NCBI RefSeq assembly: GCF_014197245.1
Contig: NZ_JACIFF010000007.1
Coordinates: 124,001 to 188,000 of the forward strand
Length of the DNA stretch: 64,000 nt
Origin: Neolewinella aquimaris
GTDB taxonomy: Bacteria; Bacteroidota; Bacteroidia; Chitinophagales; Saprospiraceae
Direction: 5' to 3'
Within the stretch, counting starts at the first letter, position 1. Every line of letters begins with the position of its first letter. The position numbers and the translations under genes were made by a program. The notes beneath the pieces are model-generated. The model worked only from the letters and a program-made list of their open reading frames with translations. It was not told where the DNA came from and did no database searches. Shown in pieces: positions 53,295 to 62,873 of the stretch.

Positions 53295-56200
53295 TTAGAA
53301 GTCCACGCTTACCTGAAAGTTGTAGCTGCGGCTAACTGGGTAGTTGCCTACGTCAACTCCAAAGTCGGTATCTGCAGAGCCACCTACCGCAGGGTCAAGT
53401 CCGTCGTACCCGGTAATTGTAAAGAGGTTATTGCCGGAAACGGCGAAGCGCAGGTTAGAGAAGGCCCCACCCAGCGCACCGGCTGGCAAGGTGTAACCCA
53501 GGGTCAGGTTGGTCAGGCGCAGGTAAGAACCATCCTCAACGTAGTAGCTGGTAGACTGCTGCGAGGTACTTAGGTTGGATGCCGATTCGTAGATCGGCAC
53601 ATCTGTGTCGGTATTCTGTGGCGTCCAGCTGTCAAGTACCCGGGTCGAAACGGCGGCTCCGTTGAAGGTGCCGTAGAAGTCGGTGAACCACTTAGAGTTG
53701 TTGTAGATCTCGTTACCGAGGCTGGTGTAAAAGAAGGTCGTGAGATCAAAGCTCTTGTACATGAGCTTGAGGTTCAGGCCACCGGTGAAATCGGGCACCG
53801 CGCTTCCGAGGAAAGTACGGTCGGCTTCGTCAATAATCCCGTCGGGAATACCCGTCAGGTCACCATTCTCATCACGGCTGTTGTTATCCTCGAAGCGGAA
53901 GCGGCCGGGAGCGGCTCCGTCCTGGGTCGGCGCACTGCTGACTTCGGAGTCGGACTGGAACAAGCCAAGCACTTTGTAACCGAAGAAGGAAGAAAGCGGG
54001 CGACCTACTTCGTTCCGAACGATGGTACCGTTAATGCGGGTACCGCTACGATCGAAGAAGTCGGTATCGTCCGTGAACTTGGTAATTTCATTTTGGAGCA
54101 AGGCCCCGTTGAGGGTAAGCTCGAAACTGAAATCCTGGGCAAGTTTATCGCGGTAGATGATCTGAGCGTCAATACCCTGGTTGCGCATGCTGCCAATGTT
54201 AACGAATGGAGCCGTAGCTACGGGTCCGGTAACGGCGGGCAGGGGCAGACGGACCAGAAGGTCATTCGTGGTCTTGCGCCAGAAATCGACGACAAAGTCA
54301 ATTTTGCCCCCGATAAAGGTAGCGTCGAAACCAATATTGGTCGTTTCACTGGATTCCCACTTTGCACGCTCGGTTCCGATACGGCTGAGGTAGAACCCGT
54401 TGCTGGCGTTAGAATTCGAACCAGTGATGGGGTAGCTGCCCTGGCCTACGCCCTGGGCAAACAAGTTGAAGCGGTTGTCCGCGTCTACGTTATTAGAGTT
54501 ACCCATCTGTCCCCAACCACCACGGATTTTGAGGTCCGCCAGTAGGTTCTGGTTCTGCATGAAGGATTCTCCCGTTACGCGCCAGGCACCCGACACGGCC
54601 GGAAATACGCCGTAGCGGTTGTCGGAACCAAACTTGCTGGAGCCGTCGCGACGTAGTACACCCGTCAGGTAATAGCGATCGTTCCAGTTGTAGTTCAACT
54701 GTCCGAAGATGGAGAAAAACTTCTGAGGTACGTTGAAATTACTCGAGGGTGGATTGGTCGTTATCGTGCTCAGGTTAATGAAGTCTACCGTACGGCTGAA
54801 GGGATTGATACCGCTGGCACCACTCTGACGACCGTTGTTGGCGGAAAGGGATTCGATACCCAGCAGCACGTCGAAGTTGTTTGCCCCGATGCTCGTCTTG
54901 TAGTTGGCGGTGTTGGTCCAGGTCCAGTCGTAACCGTATCCCTGGTACTCGCCGTAGCCGAAACTGCCGTTGTTCTCGGCATTCTCGTAGGTCTGGCGGT
55001 TGTAGAAATTGCCGTTGTAGGCGTAGTAGTTACCGCCGATGCTGGAACGAAGGGTCAGCGCCTCGATGGGCTCGACTTCCACGTAAAAGTTACCGAAGGC
55101 GCCGGTGTTGAAGTTCTGGTTATTCGCTACTCCGTCACGTTCTGCAACCGGGTTACGGGGGTTACCGAAGCCGCGGGCAGCGGTACCGGCATACCCACCA
55201 AACTCATCGTAAACGGGGATGAGGGGGTTCAGGCGGAAGGCGGAGAGAATAGCGTTCTCATCACGTGCCACGTTCTGTCCACCGCCGCCACCGATGAATC
55301 CGCGTTGGGTGCTGTAGGTAAATTGGAGGTTTTCTCCAATCCGTACCTTGCTGCCGAGGTTAAATTCGGTGTTGGCCCGGAAGCTGTAGCGATCGGCGCC
55401 GTTGTTCTTCAGGATACCATCGATGGTTTGGATACCCATACCTACGTAGTACCGGGCGTCTTCCGTCGAACCCTGAAGACCTAAAGTGTGACGTTGCAGC
55501 ACGCCGGTGCTGGTGATGGCATCGTACCAGTCGGTGCCCTCCTTGTTGGCGCGCACGACCTGGTAGAGCCCTCCGGCGTTGGCGTCGATGTTGTACAGTG
55601 CACGCTCCGCCTCGAGGTCTACCGAACCGACCACACCGTTGCGGTCACCAACCAGGATATAGTCGGGCAGAACGGGCTGCGCTCCGCTTCCGTATTGCGG
55701 GTGGGTAAAATTGGCGTCACCGGGAACCAGGCCGTCGTTGTAAAATGCCTCCCAGGTTTTGTCGGCATCCTGCTGTGGCGTGAGGATGGGTTGGCCTTCG
55801 CCCGGATCGGAAAAGCCGACGAGTCCGTCGTAGCTGATCTTCAGGGGAGAAGGAGTTTTGCTACCCCGCTTGGTCTGAATAACAACTACGCCACCGGAAG
55901 CCCGCGCTCCGTAGATCGAAGCGGAAGAGGCATCCTTCAGTACGGAAGTAGCTTCAATGTCGTCCGGCGAGAGGAAGCCAATGCCACCCACGGGGACTCC
56001 ATCCACTACGTAAAGTGGCTGGTTACCTCCAAAAGAGCCGAAACCGCGGATCCGGATGATGGAGTTGGTACCCGGCTGGCCGTTGGTAATAACGGTTACG
56101 CCCGCGGCACGTCCCTGAAGCTGTTGCTCGACGTTGCCCGAGGGAACGGCCGACAGCTCCTCGGTAGAAACCGTAGAAATAGCCGCGGTTGTCTGCCGCT

Positions 56201-56531
56201 TGGTCGTGGTTGCGTAGCCCGTTACGACAATCTCGTCAAGCGCGATTCCTTCGCTCATGACCACATCGACAACCGTCTGTCCGCTGAGGATGACCGTCTG
56301 GGTCTCGTAACCGGTAAAGGAATACTCGAGCTCTACGACGTCCGCGGGAACGGTGAGTGAATAGTTGCCGTCTAAATCAGCGACGGTACCTACGGTAGTC
56401 CCCTTAGCGAGGATCGTAGCTCCGATCAATGGAAAGCCGTCGGAATCCATTATAGTACCACTTACCGTGGTTTGCCCGTAAATGGCCGCCGAACAAAGCA
56501 GCGCCATCAACAGGCTCAAGAGATGTTTCAT
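53295..56531 (-). CDS. SusC/RagA-family TonB-linked outer-membrane transporter
   Basis: The 1078-residue protein has a signal peptide, the carboxypeptidase-like domain (TTVSGTIMDSDGFPLIGATI), the SusC signature ALDEIVVTGYATTTKRQTTA before the plug (about residues 100-230, with IRIRGFGSFGGNQPLYVVDG) and a 22-strand-type barrel ending in YNFQVSVDF, whose last Phe is the usual barrel end. It heads the susC-susD transcript. Confidence 0.96.
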   Translation of the reverse strand: MKHLLSLLMALLCSAAIYGQTTVSGTIMDSDGFPLIGATILAKGTTVGTVADLDGNYSLTVPADVVELEYSFTGYETQTVILSGQTVVDVVMSEGIALDEIVVTGYATTTKRQTTAAISTVSTEELSAVPSGNVEQQLQGRAAGVTVITNGQPGTNSIIRIRGFGSFGGNQPLYVVDGVPVGGIGFLSPDDIEATSVLKDASSASIYGARASGGVVVIQTKRGSKTPSPLKISYDGLVGFSDPGEGQPILTPQQDADKTWEAFYNDGLVPGDANFTHPQYGSGAQPVLPDYILVGDRNGVVGSVDLEAERALYNIDANAGGLYQVVRANKEGTDWYDAITSTGVLQRHTLGLQGSTEDARYYVGMGIQTIDGILKNNGADRYSFRANTEFNLGSKVRIGENLQFTYSTQRGFIGGGGGQNVARDENAILSAFRLNPLIPVYDEFGGYAGTAARGFGNPRNPVAERDGVANNQNFNTGAFGNFYVEVEPIEALTLRSSIGGNYYAYNGNFYNRQTYENAENNGSFGYGEYQGYGYDWTWTNTANYKTSIGANNFDVLLGIESLSANNGRQSGASGINPFSRTVDFINLSTITTNPPSSNFNVPQKFFSIFGQLNYNWNDRYYLTGVLRRDGSSKFGSDNRYGVFPAVSGAWRVTGESFMQNQNLLADLKIRGGWGQMGNSNNVDADNRFNLFAQGVGQGSYPITGSNSNASNGFYLSRIGTERAKWESSETTNIGFDATFIGGKIDFVVDFWRKTTNDLLVRLPLPAVTGPVATAPFVNIGSMRNQGIDAQIIYRDKLAQDFSFELTLNGALLQNEITKFTDDTDFFDRSGTRINGTIVRNEVGRPLSSFFGYKVLGLFQSDSEVSSAPTQDGAAPGRFRFEDNNSRDENGDLTGIPDGIIDEADRTFLGSAVPDFTGGLNLKLMYKSFDLTTFFYTSLGNEIYNNSKWFTDFYGTFNGAAVSTRVLDSWTPQNTDTDVPIYESASNLSTSQQSTSYYVEDGSYLRLTNLTLGYTLPAGALGGAFSNLRFAVSGNNLFTITGYDGLDPAVGGSADTDFGVDVGNYPVSRSYNFQVSVDF

Positions 56532-56569
56532 GATCGAAATTATATTAGTGAGTTGTTTATAAAAAAATT

Positions 56570-56588
56570 GGCTGCCACCCGGGCAGCC
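56570..56588 (-). terminator. Terminator-like hairpin in the susC leader
   Basis: GGCTGCC (56570-56576) pairs with GGCAGCC (56582-56588); on the minus strand the stem is followed by AATTTTTTT. It is located about 40 bases upstream of the susC start codon, inside the presumed leader, so it may act as an attenuator; alternatively it ends a short antisense RNA. Confidence 0.55.
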
Positions 56589-56761
56589 AGATTAGTTGGT
56601 GTAAATCGGACGCTAACTTAGACAATATTAAATATACCTGGCACCGACCATTGGGTTGTGTAGCAGGCAAACTGCAAAACATCAATCAAACTGACCGGTG
56701 TAAGACCTTAATTTTCTGTCACGTCGGGACATTGTTATCTTGCCCTCATTCTTTTTCCAGC

Positions 56762-59700
56762 ATGAAGACATTTCTCCCCACTTTCGTAATTCTCCCATTG
56801 CTTCTCCTCGTGAGTTGCCAATCGGAGTCGCCTACCCTCTTCCAACGTATAGAAGCGGATAAAAGCGGCCTCACCTTCGCCAATCGCATTACGGAAAACG
56901 ACACCTTTAACATTCTTGCCTTCGAATACGTCTACAACGGCGGCGGCGTCGGCACCGCTGACTTCAACGGCGACGGGCTTACTGATCTGTACTTCTCCGG
57001 CAACACGGCCGATAACCGGCTCTACCTCAACCTCGGTGATTTTAAGTTTCTCGACGTTACCGAGCAGGCAGGGGTAAGCGGGCGGGGACGCTGGTGCAGT
57101 GGAATTGCCATAAGCGATGTCAACGGGGACGGCCGGCCCGATCTGTACGTCAGCGCCACGGTGAGGGAGCCCGGCCGGCACCGGGCCAACCTGCTGTACA
57201 TTAATCAGGGCAACGAAGCCGGAGAAAACGGAACCCAAATTCCCCGCTTTACGGAAGTTGCCGGCACCTGCGGCATCGCCGACACCTCCCATACCACCCA
57301 GTCGGTTTTCTTCGACTACGACCGCGACGGTGACCTAGACCTCTACGTGCTGGTCAACGAAATGGACGATCGCACGATCCCCAATCGCTACCTGCCCAAG
57401 CTGATCGACGGTTCCGGCCGCAAGAACGACAAGCTTTACCGCAATGAGGGCAATGGTCCCGACGGCCTCCCCCGTTTCGTCGACGCAACCCGGGAAACCG
57501 GTATCCTCAAGGAAGGGTACGGACTCGGCGTCAGCGTATGTGACCTGAACCAGGACGGCTGGCCCGATCTCTACGTCACCAACGACTACGTCACCAACGA
57601 CCTGTTGTGGATCAACAACCAGGACGGCACCTTCACGGACCGGGCAGCCGAGTACCTCAAACATACCAGCTACTCCGCCATGGGCACCGACGTCGCTGAC
57701 CTGAACAACGACGGCCTGGACGATATCATCACCGTGGATATGTACCCGGAAGGCAACCTCCGACGTAAGGCCATGATGCCCCCCAATAACTACAACGGGT
57801 ACCTCAACAACGAACGATTCGGTTACCAGCCTCAATTCACCCGCAACTCCCTGCAGATCAACCGCCAACTGAACGACTCAACCTTTCGCTTTACCGAAGT
57901 GGGGATGCAGGCAGGCGTTGCGGCTACCGACTGGAGCTGGAGCCCCCTGGCCGCCGATGTCGACAACGACGGCGACCGCGACCTGCTCATAACCAACGGC
58001 TTCCCCCGCGACGTTACAGACCGCGACTTCATGGACTACAATGTGGTGATGAGCAGACTAGCCAGTCGGGAGGTGCGCCTGGCCCAGATTCCCTCGGTAA
58101 AAATCGCCAATTACGCCTTCGAAAACGATGGACACGATATTCCCTCCTTCCGTAAGCGCACCGCAGAGTGGGGCTTCGAATACCCCTCCTTCAGTAACGG
58201 TGCCGCCTATGCCGATCTGGACAACGACGGCGACCTGGACTACGTCGTAAACAACATCAACGACAGTTGCTTCCTGTTTCGCAACAACCTGATTACCCCC
58301 GACCACCGCCCGGATGCCACCCACTGGCTAACCATAACTCTCAAAGGCCAGGGACAGAACACCGGTGCCCTCGGCGCCCGGGTGACCGTCGATGCGGGCA
58401 GCCGGACCATGTCGGCCTACAACCACCCCGGTCGCGGGTTTCTCTCCAGCGTCAGCGATGTCTTGCACTTCGGCTTCGCACCCGGCGATTCCCTCGTTGC
58501 GGTGACCGTTGCCTGGCCCGACGGGAACCGACGTATATATAAGGACGTAAAGTGGGATCAACGGGTAACGCTTTCGGCAATGGAAGGAGAACCGGATGCA
58601 CCACGGGCGCAACCCACAGCCGCCCCTCTCTTCGTTGAGACAAGCGATCTGGTGCGGCAACTGCCGATGCACCGCGACTGCCTCTTCATCGACTTCAACG
58701 TACAACCCCTGCTGCCCCATAAGCTGTCGGAATACGGTCCTGCCCTGGCCGTGGCAGACGTGAACGGCGACGGACTCGACGACCTGTACCGATCGGGATC
58801 TCATTTTTACCGGGGGGACCTCCTACTTCAGGGCAGGGACGAAAACGGACGACCCACGTTTTCACCGGGCGGACTACTCGGTACGGAACCGGGACCGGAA
58901 GAACTCGGAAGCCTGTTCTTTGACGCAGACGGAGACGGGGATCAGGACCTTTACCTGGTCAGTGGCGGAAGCGAATACAGCCTCGACCGACCGGAACTGA
59001 GGGACCAACTCCTGCTGAACGACGGGGCCGGAAACTTCACGCTGAATACCGGGGCACTGCCCGATATCCAATCGAGTGGATCCTGCGTTCGGGCTGCGGA
59101 CGTTGACCGGGACGGCGATCTCGACTTGTTTGTGGGCGGCAGATTGAACCCGGGCCGCTTTCCTGAGCCCGTTGACAGTTACCTGCTGATCAATGATGGT
59201 CGCGGTAACTTTGCTCCCGCGTCCCCGCCCGAATTTTCCGCTCTTGGCCTGGTCTGCGACGCCTTGTGGACCGATTACGACAACGACGGTTGGGTCGATC
59301 TCCTGATCGCCGGTCAGGGCATGGGGTTGCAGCTCTTCTCCAACCGGGACGGCACGTTGAGTGCATCCGCTTCGTCTTCGCTTTCCGGGCACACCGGCTG
59401 GTGGAACGGACTGAACGGGGCGGACTTTGATCTGGATGGGGACATCGATTACGTAGCTACCAATTTCGGCACCAACAACCTCTACGGACAGAGCGGCAAG
59501 GACTACGTAGGGCTGTACGGGGCGGACTTCGACGGCAACGGCGGCTACGACCTAATCGTTGGCAACTACGCGCTTGCCGAAGACGGCAGTTACCAGGAAT
59601 TCCCCCACCACCAGCGGACGGATACGGAAAAGCAGCTGATCAGCGTCAAACAACGCTACGAAAGACACGATCAGTTCGGGCGCGCTACCATTGCGGATGT

Positions 59701-60319
59701 CGTGGGTGGATACCCGGAGGCAGAAGTCACCATCCTTCGCACCGACTACCTGCGCTCGGCGTGGATCGAAAATTTGGGTGGGGGGGAATTTAAATTTCAC
59801 GAACTGCCGCGGGAGGCCCAGTCTTCGCCCCTATACGGCGTGCAGACCCTCGACGTAAACGGGGACGGGCACCCCGATCTGATCGCCATCGGCAACGATT
59901 ATGGGGCGGAAACCGGCATGGGCACCCTCGACGCGCTCAACGGACTGGTGATGCTGTACGATCCGGAGGCGGGAGACTTCCGAACCGTAACCGATGCCGA
60001 GGCCTCCTTTTACGTTCCGGGCGACGGAAGAAGCCTGACGGTGCTGGAGGTCGACGGTTCCGCCAGATTGATTGCCTCGGAAAACAGCGGCACGACGCGG
60101 GCCTTCCGCCCAACCACCGGAACCGGCCGTTACCTCCCCGTACCGCCAGATGTGCAACGGGTCACTTACCGGATGGGTGAGAAGCAAACCGCCGAAGAGG
60201 TGTATTACGGAAGCGGCTACCTGAGTCAGCGCAGCAGGGGCGTGTGGTTACCGGCGGGGGCGGAAGATCTGAAAATGATCGGGTTCGACGGCGCAGCGCG
60301 GCCGGTGCCGTCCAAGTAG
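56762..60319 (+). CDS. FG-GAP/VCBS-repeat lipoprotein (CRTAC1/UnbV type)
   Basis: A 1185-residue lipoprotein (signal ending LLLLVSC). Two stretches of beta-propeller FG-GAP repeats, each with Ca-binding D-x-N-x-D-G loops such as ADFNGDGLTDLYFSG, SDVNGDGRPDLYVS and VDRDGDLDLFVGGRL, flank an ASPIC/UnbV-like domain (about residues 535-620: LTITLKGQGQNTGALGARVTV). Such surface lipoproteins often lie beside SusC/SusD genes in Saprospiria-type genomes, as here, where it is divergent from susC. Ligand unknown. ATG 56762 is preferred because the signal peptide begins there; an in-frame TTG lies 37 codons upstream. Confidence 0.9.
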   Translation: MKTFLPTFVILPLLLLVSCQSESPTLFQRIEADKSGLTFANRITENDTFNILAFEYVYNGGGVGTADFNGDGLTDLYFSGNTADNRLYLNLGDFKFLDVTEQAGVSGRGRWCSGIAISDVNGDGRPDLYVSATVREPGRHRANLLYINQGNEAGENGTQIPRFTEVAGTCGIADTSHTTQSVFFDYDRDGDLDLYVLVNEMDDRTIPNRYLPKLIDGSGRKNDKLYRNEGNGPDGLPRFVDATRETGILKEGYGLGVSVCDLNQDGWPDLYVTNDYVTNDLLWINNQDGTFTDRAAEYLKHTSYSAMGTDVADLNNDGLDDIITVDMYPEGNLRRKAMMPPNNYNGYLNNERFGYQPQFTRNSLQINRQLNDSTFRFTEVGMQAGVAATDWSWSPLAADVDNDGDRDLLITNGFPRDVTDRDFMDYNVVMSRLASREVRLAQIPSVKIANYAFENDGHDIPSFRKRTAEWGFEYPSFSNGAAYADLDNDGDLDYVVNNINDSCFLFRNNLITPDHRPDATHWLTITLKGQGQNTGALGARVTVDAGSRTMSAYNHPGRGFLSSVSDVLHFGFAPGDSLVAVTVAWPDGNRRIYKDVKWDQRVTLSAMEGEPDAPRAQPTAAPLFVETSDLVRQLPMHRDCLFIDFNVQPLLPHKLSEYGPALAVADVNGDGLDDLYRSGSHFYRGDLLLQGRDENGRPTFSPGGLLGTEPGPEELGSLFFDADGDGDQDLYLVSGGSEYSLDRPELRDQLLLNDGAGNFTLNTGALPDIQSSGSCVRAADVDRDGDLDLFVGGRLNPGRFPEPVDSYLLINDGRGNFAPASPPEFSALGLVCDALWTDYDNDGWVDLLIAGQGMGLQLFSNRDGTLSASASSSLSGHTGWWNGLNGADFDLDGDIDYVATNFGTNNLYGQSGKDYVGLYGADFDGNGGYDLIVGNYALAEDGSYQEFPHHQRTDTEKQLISVKQRYERHDQFGRATIADVVGGYPEAEVTILRTDYLRSAWIENLGGGEFKFHELPREAQSSPLYGVQTLDVNGDGHPDLIAIGNDYGAETGMGTLDALNGLVMLYDPEAGDFRTVTDAEASFYVPGDGRSLTVLEVDGSARLIASENSGTTRAFRPTTGTGRYLPVPPDVQRVTYRMGEKQTAEEVYYGSGYLSQRSRGVWLPAGAEDLKMIGFDGAARPVPSK

Positions 60320-60320
60320 G

Positions 60321-61034
60321 TTACTTCATCGGCACTTCCATAGCGAGAATGCGGACTCCGGCGGGTCCGGCGGTTAGTTTAATGGTGGTGGCATCGATGA
60401 TGCCAAGGCCGTCACGGTGCCCGACGTCCTGACCTTCGACCGTGGCACTGCCCTCCAGAATAAAGAAATAGACGCCATGGCCCGGCCGGTTGAGGGAATA
60501 GGTCGTGGCGGTATCGGAAGCAAAGCGGCCGATGCTGAAGTAGGCGTCTTGGTGAATCCAGACTGCCCCCTCCCCGGGTTCGGGACCCAGTACCCGGTTC
60601 CAGGCGTTCGCTTCCCGTTGCGAATCCATCGTGATTTGCTCGTAGCGCGGCCTTACGTCTCGGCGATTGGGGATAACCCAGATTTGCAGAAACTTGACGT
60701 CGCGGTCGCGGTTTCGATTCTTTTCGGAGTGCACTACTCCGGTACCGGCGCTCATAACCTGAATGTCGCCCGCGCGAATGACCGTTGTATTGCCCATGTT
60801 ATCCTGGTGCTCCAGATCTCCCTCTAGTGGAATGGATATAATTTCCATGTTGTCGTGGGAGTGGGCACCGAATCCCCGACCGGCCGCAACCTCGTCGTCG
60901 TTCAGCACGCGCAATGCGCCAAAGTTCGTCCGGTCCGGATCGTAGTAGCCTGCGAAGCTGAACGAATGGTGGGTATTGAGCCAGCCGTGGTTGGCGTGGC
61001 CCCTTGATGCGGCGGAATGATGAATGATCTTCAT
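60321..61034 (-). CDS. Pirin-family protein
   Basis: Pirins are bicupin iron proteins, some with quercetin 2,3-dioxygenase activity. The 237-residue protein shows the N-terminal HHSFSFAGYYDP and the metal site GFGAHSHDNMEIISIPLEG, then VMSAGTGVVHSEKN with the remaining His and Glu ligands. It is convergent to the FG-GAP gene (one base between). A 19-base palindrome lies 11 bases upstream of its start codon. Confidence 0.93.
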   Translation of the reverse strand: MKIIHHSAASRGHANHGWLNTHHSFSFAGYYDPDRTNFGALRVLNDDEVAAGRGFGAHSHDNMEIISIPLEGDLEHQDNMGNTTVIRAGDIQVMSAGTGVVHSEKNRNRDRDVKFLQIWVIPNRRDVRPRYEQITMDSQREANAWNRVLGPEPGEGAVWIHQDAYFSIGRFASDTATTYSLNRPGHGVYFFILEGSATVEGQDVGHRDGLGIIDATTIKLTAGPAGVRILAMEVPMK

Positions 61035-61045
61035 GACCTAATTAT

Positions 61046-61064
61046 TGTATCTACATTAGATACA
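61046..61064. promoter_or_regulatory. Palindromic operator-like site upstream of pirin
   Basis: TGTATCTA-CAT-TAGATACA, a perfect 8-base inverted repeat with a three-base spacer, in the 106-base gap between pirin and the divergent NdpA-like gene. Size and symmetry fit a dimeric winged-helix regulator (MarR/HxlR type); no regulator gene is adjacent. Confidence 0.6.
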
Positions 61065-61140
61065 CTTGGAAACATTTGCTGCTGGTGAAAGTTTCGATCG
61101 GGGATGGGGAGGAAAAACTATACGTACCTACCTTCGCGCA

Positions 61141-62160
61141 ATGGATCAACTTATCGTTCACCACATCATCGTTCACGAACTCAAGAAACAACCGGAAATG
61201 GCGGAGGCTGACCTGCTGCTGAGTAGTCAGGCGCTGCCGATCACCGAATTGGCGACCGATCTGATCGGCCGACTGGATCAAACGTTCGAGCGGAAATCGG
61301 ACCTCCTGCAGGGATTCTTGCTCGAGCCGGACGAGGGGCTGTTTCCGGCCTACTACCAGAACTGGCTGGAAGACGGCCGCCGCCGGGAGTCGTTTGTAGA
61401 TTTTAGCCGAAATTCCATGACTGCCCTGAAGGATAACCTGCAGGGCGTGGTGGGCGCCAAGGGCGGGTACCTACTGTTTGCCGACTACAGCATCGAAGAG
61501 CAGCGTATGCTGGGCATCTACATGATTCGCAATACGGAGGGGATGGTCTTTACCGATGATGAGGTGGATGAGTCCCTGCGGCTCCAAACAACTGCCTATC
61601 TCGACATACAGAATATGGCTATGGCCGCCAGGTTGCTGGCCGGTCCGGGAAGGAATGTACAAATGATCCGTCATGCGCGGACCCAGAGCAGCATCAGCCA
61701 GTACTTTACCGACTGGGTGGGCATCGATCGGGCCGAAACCAGTTCGGAACTCACCCACTCCTTCCTGGAAATGGTGGAAGAACTGCCCGTGCCCAAAGAC
61801 CGGGAAACGGGTTTTGCCATGAACGAGGGCGACTTTGAGAAGGCGCTGGTAAAGTATGCCGCCAAAGCTCCCCAGCAGACGATCCGGGTACAGGATTTCG
61901 ACCAGCACTTCTACGGCAACGACAAGCCGCTCCAGGACATGCTGGCCGAGCAGGAAAGTCCGATCGACCAGGGCTTCCGCGTCGATCGAAAGGCCCTGCG
62001 CAACCAGTTTTACCTCAGGGCCGGGGTCGGTGGCATCAGTATCACGTGTACCAAAGACCACTTCCGTAACGGGCAAATCCACATCGATGAGGCCAGTGGT
62101 AAGATCACGATCAACAGCGAGGAACTGGCTTCCCTACTGCTGGATCAGAACGGCGAGTGA
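61141..62160 (+). CDS. Nucleoid-associated protein, NdpA/YejK family
   Basis: The 339-residue protein matches the 37-kDa nucleoid-associated family: N-terminal VHHIIVHELKKQPEMAEADL, the middle QGVVGAKGGYLLFADYSIEEQ, GIYMIRNTEGMVF and the C-terminal GGISITCTKDHFRNGQIHID. In enterobacteria YejK binds topoisomerase IV; its role here is not established. ATG 61141 is chosen because the homologous N-terminus starts there. Divergent from pirin. Confidence 0.85.
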   Translation: MDQLIVHHIIVHELKKQPEMAEADLLLSSQALPITELATDLIGRLDQTFERKSDLLQGFLLEPDEGLFPAYYQNWLEDGRRRESFVDFSRNSMTALKDNLQGVVGAKGGYLLFADYSIEEQRMLGIYMIRNTEGMVFTDDEVDESLRLQTTAYLDIQNMAMAARLLAGPGRNVQMIRHARTQSSISQYFTDWVGIDRAETSSELTHSFLEMVEELPVPKDRETGFAMNEGDFEKALVKYAAKAPQQTIRVQDFDQHFYGNDKPLQDMLAEQESPIDQGFRVDRKALRNQFYLRAGVGGISITCTKDHFRNGQIHIDEASGKITINSEELASLLLDQNGE

Positions 62161-62240
62161 GCGGGCTATTGTAATTCCTTAGCGAACATTTACCGCGTAA
62201 AACTGGGTTGTAGGGGTACTAACCTATCAATACAACAACT

Positions 62241-62813
62241 ATGGCATCGACCGAGCAAACTACCGAAACAAACACCCCCAAGACCAACGGCGAAAACCTT
62301 CCCGCGAAAACCGACCTGCAGAACAAAAACGACCAGGCCGATAGCATCATCCGGCGCTACGCCCTGTTCGGCACCGCAACCGGACTGATCCCTACTTTCG
62401 GACTCGACGTTGCTGCACTGACGGGCGTACAGGTCAAAATGATCAAGGAGCTGGCACGGGTATACGAATACGACATCGACGACCAGATGGTGCGTATGAC
62501 CATTACCACCGGCGTTACCTCACTGATCGGTCGCCTCATCACCGGTGTGGCCGCTTCGATCACGAAGGCCTTCTCACCCCTTAAGTTCCTTATCGGCGGC
62601 GCAACGCAGGCAGCCCTTAGTGGTTTCATGACCGCCGAGACCGGCAAGATCTACCAGGCGCGCTTGGCTAACGGAGAAAATCCCGCCGACATTACCGTCA
62701 GTGAGATCGTCAATCACGTTATCGCCCAGGTACAGGAGGGAAAGTGGAACCCTACCAAGGTAGCCGGCTTCCGCAACAACTTCAGCTACCTGCTCGGTAG
62801 CGAGAAGTCCTAA
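62241..62813 (+). CDS. DUF697/YcjF-like membrane-associated protein
   Basis: A 190-residue protein with a hydrophilic N-terminal 30 residues and a DUF697-type core: YALFGTATGLIPTFGLDVAA (hydrophobic, Pro-Gly containing), LTGVQVKMIKELARVYEYDI and VTSLIGRLITGV, AFSPLKFLIGGATQAALSGF. The family is associated with membranes and with GTPases in some bacteria; no partner is adjacent. Ends at a strong bidirectional hairpin. Confidence 0.8.
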   Translation: MASTEQTTETNTPKTNGENLPAKTDLQNKNDQADSIIRRYALFGTATGLIPTFGLDVAALTGVQVKMIKELARVYEYDIDDQMVRMTITTGVTSLIGRLITGVAASITKAFSPLKFLIGGATQAALSGFMTAETGKIYQARLANGENPADITVSEIVNHVIAQVQEGKWNPTKVAGFRNNFSYLLGSEKS

Positions 62814-62828
62814 CCTCGATCCTACCCG

Positions 62829-62873
62829 AAAGAGAATGCCCCGATTCGCTGTGCGAATCGGGGCATTCTCTTT
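62829..62873. terminator. Bidirectional hairpin terminator
   Basis: AAAGAGAATGCCCCGATTCG pairs perfectly with CGAATCGGGGCATTCTCTTT around CTGTG. It ends the DUF697 gene and its outer edge touches the stop codon of the convergent outer-membrane protein gene. Confidence 0.85.
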
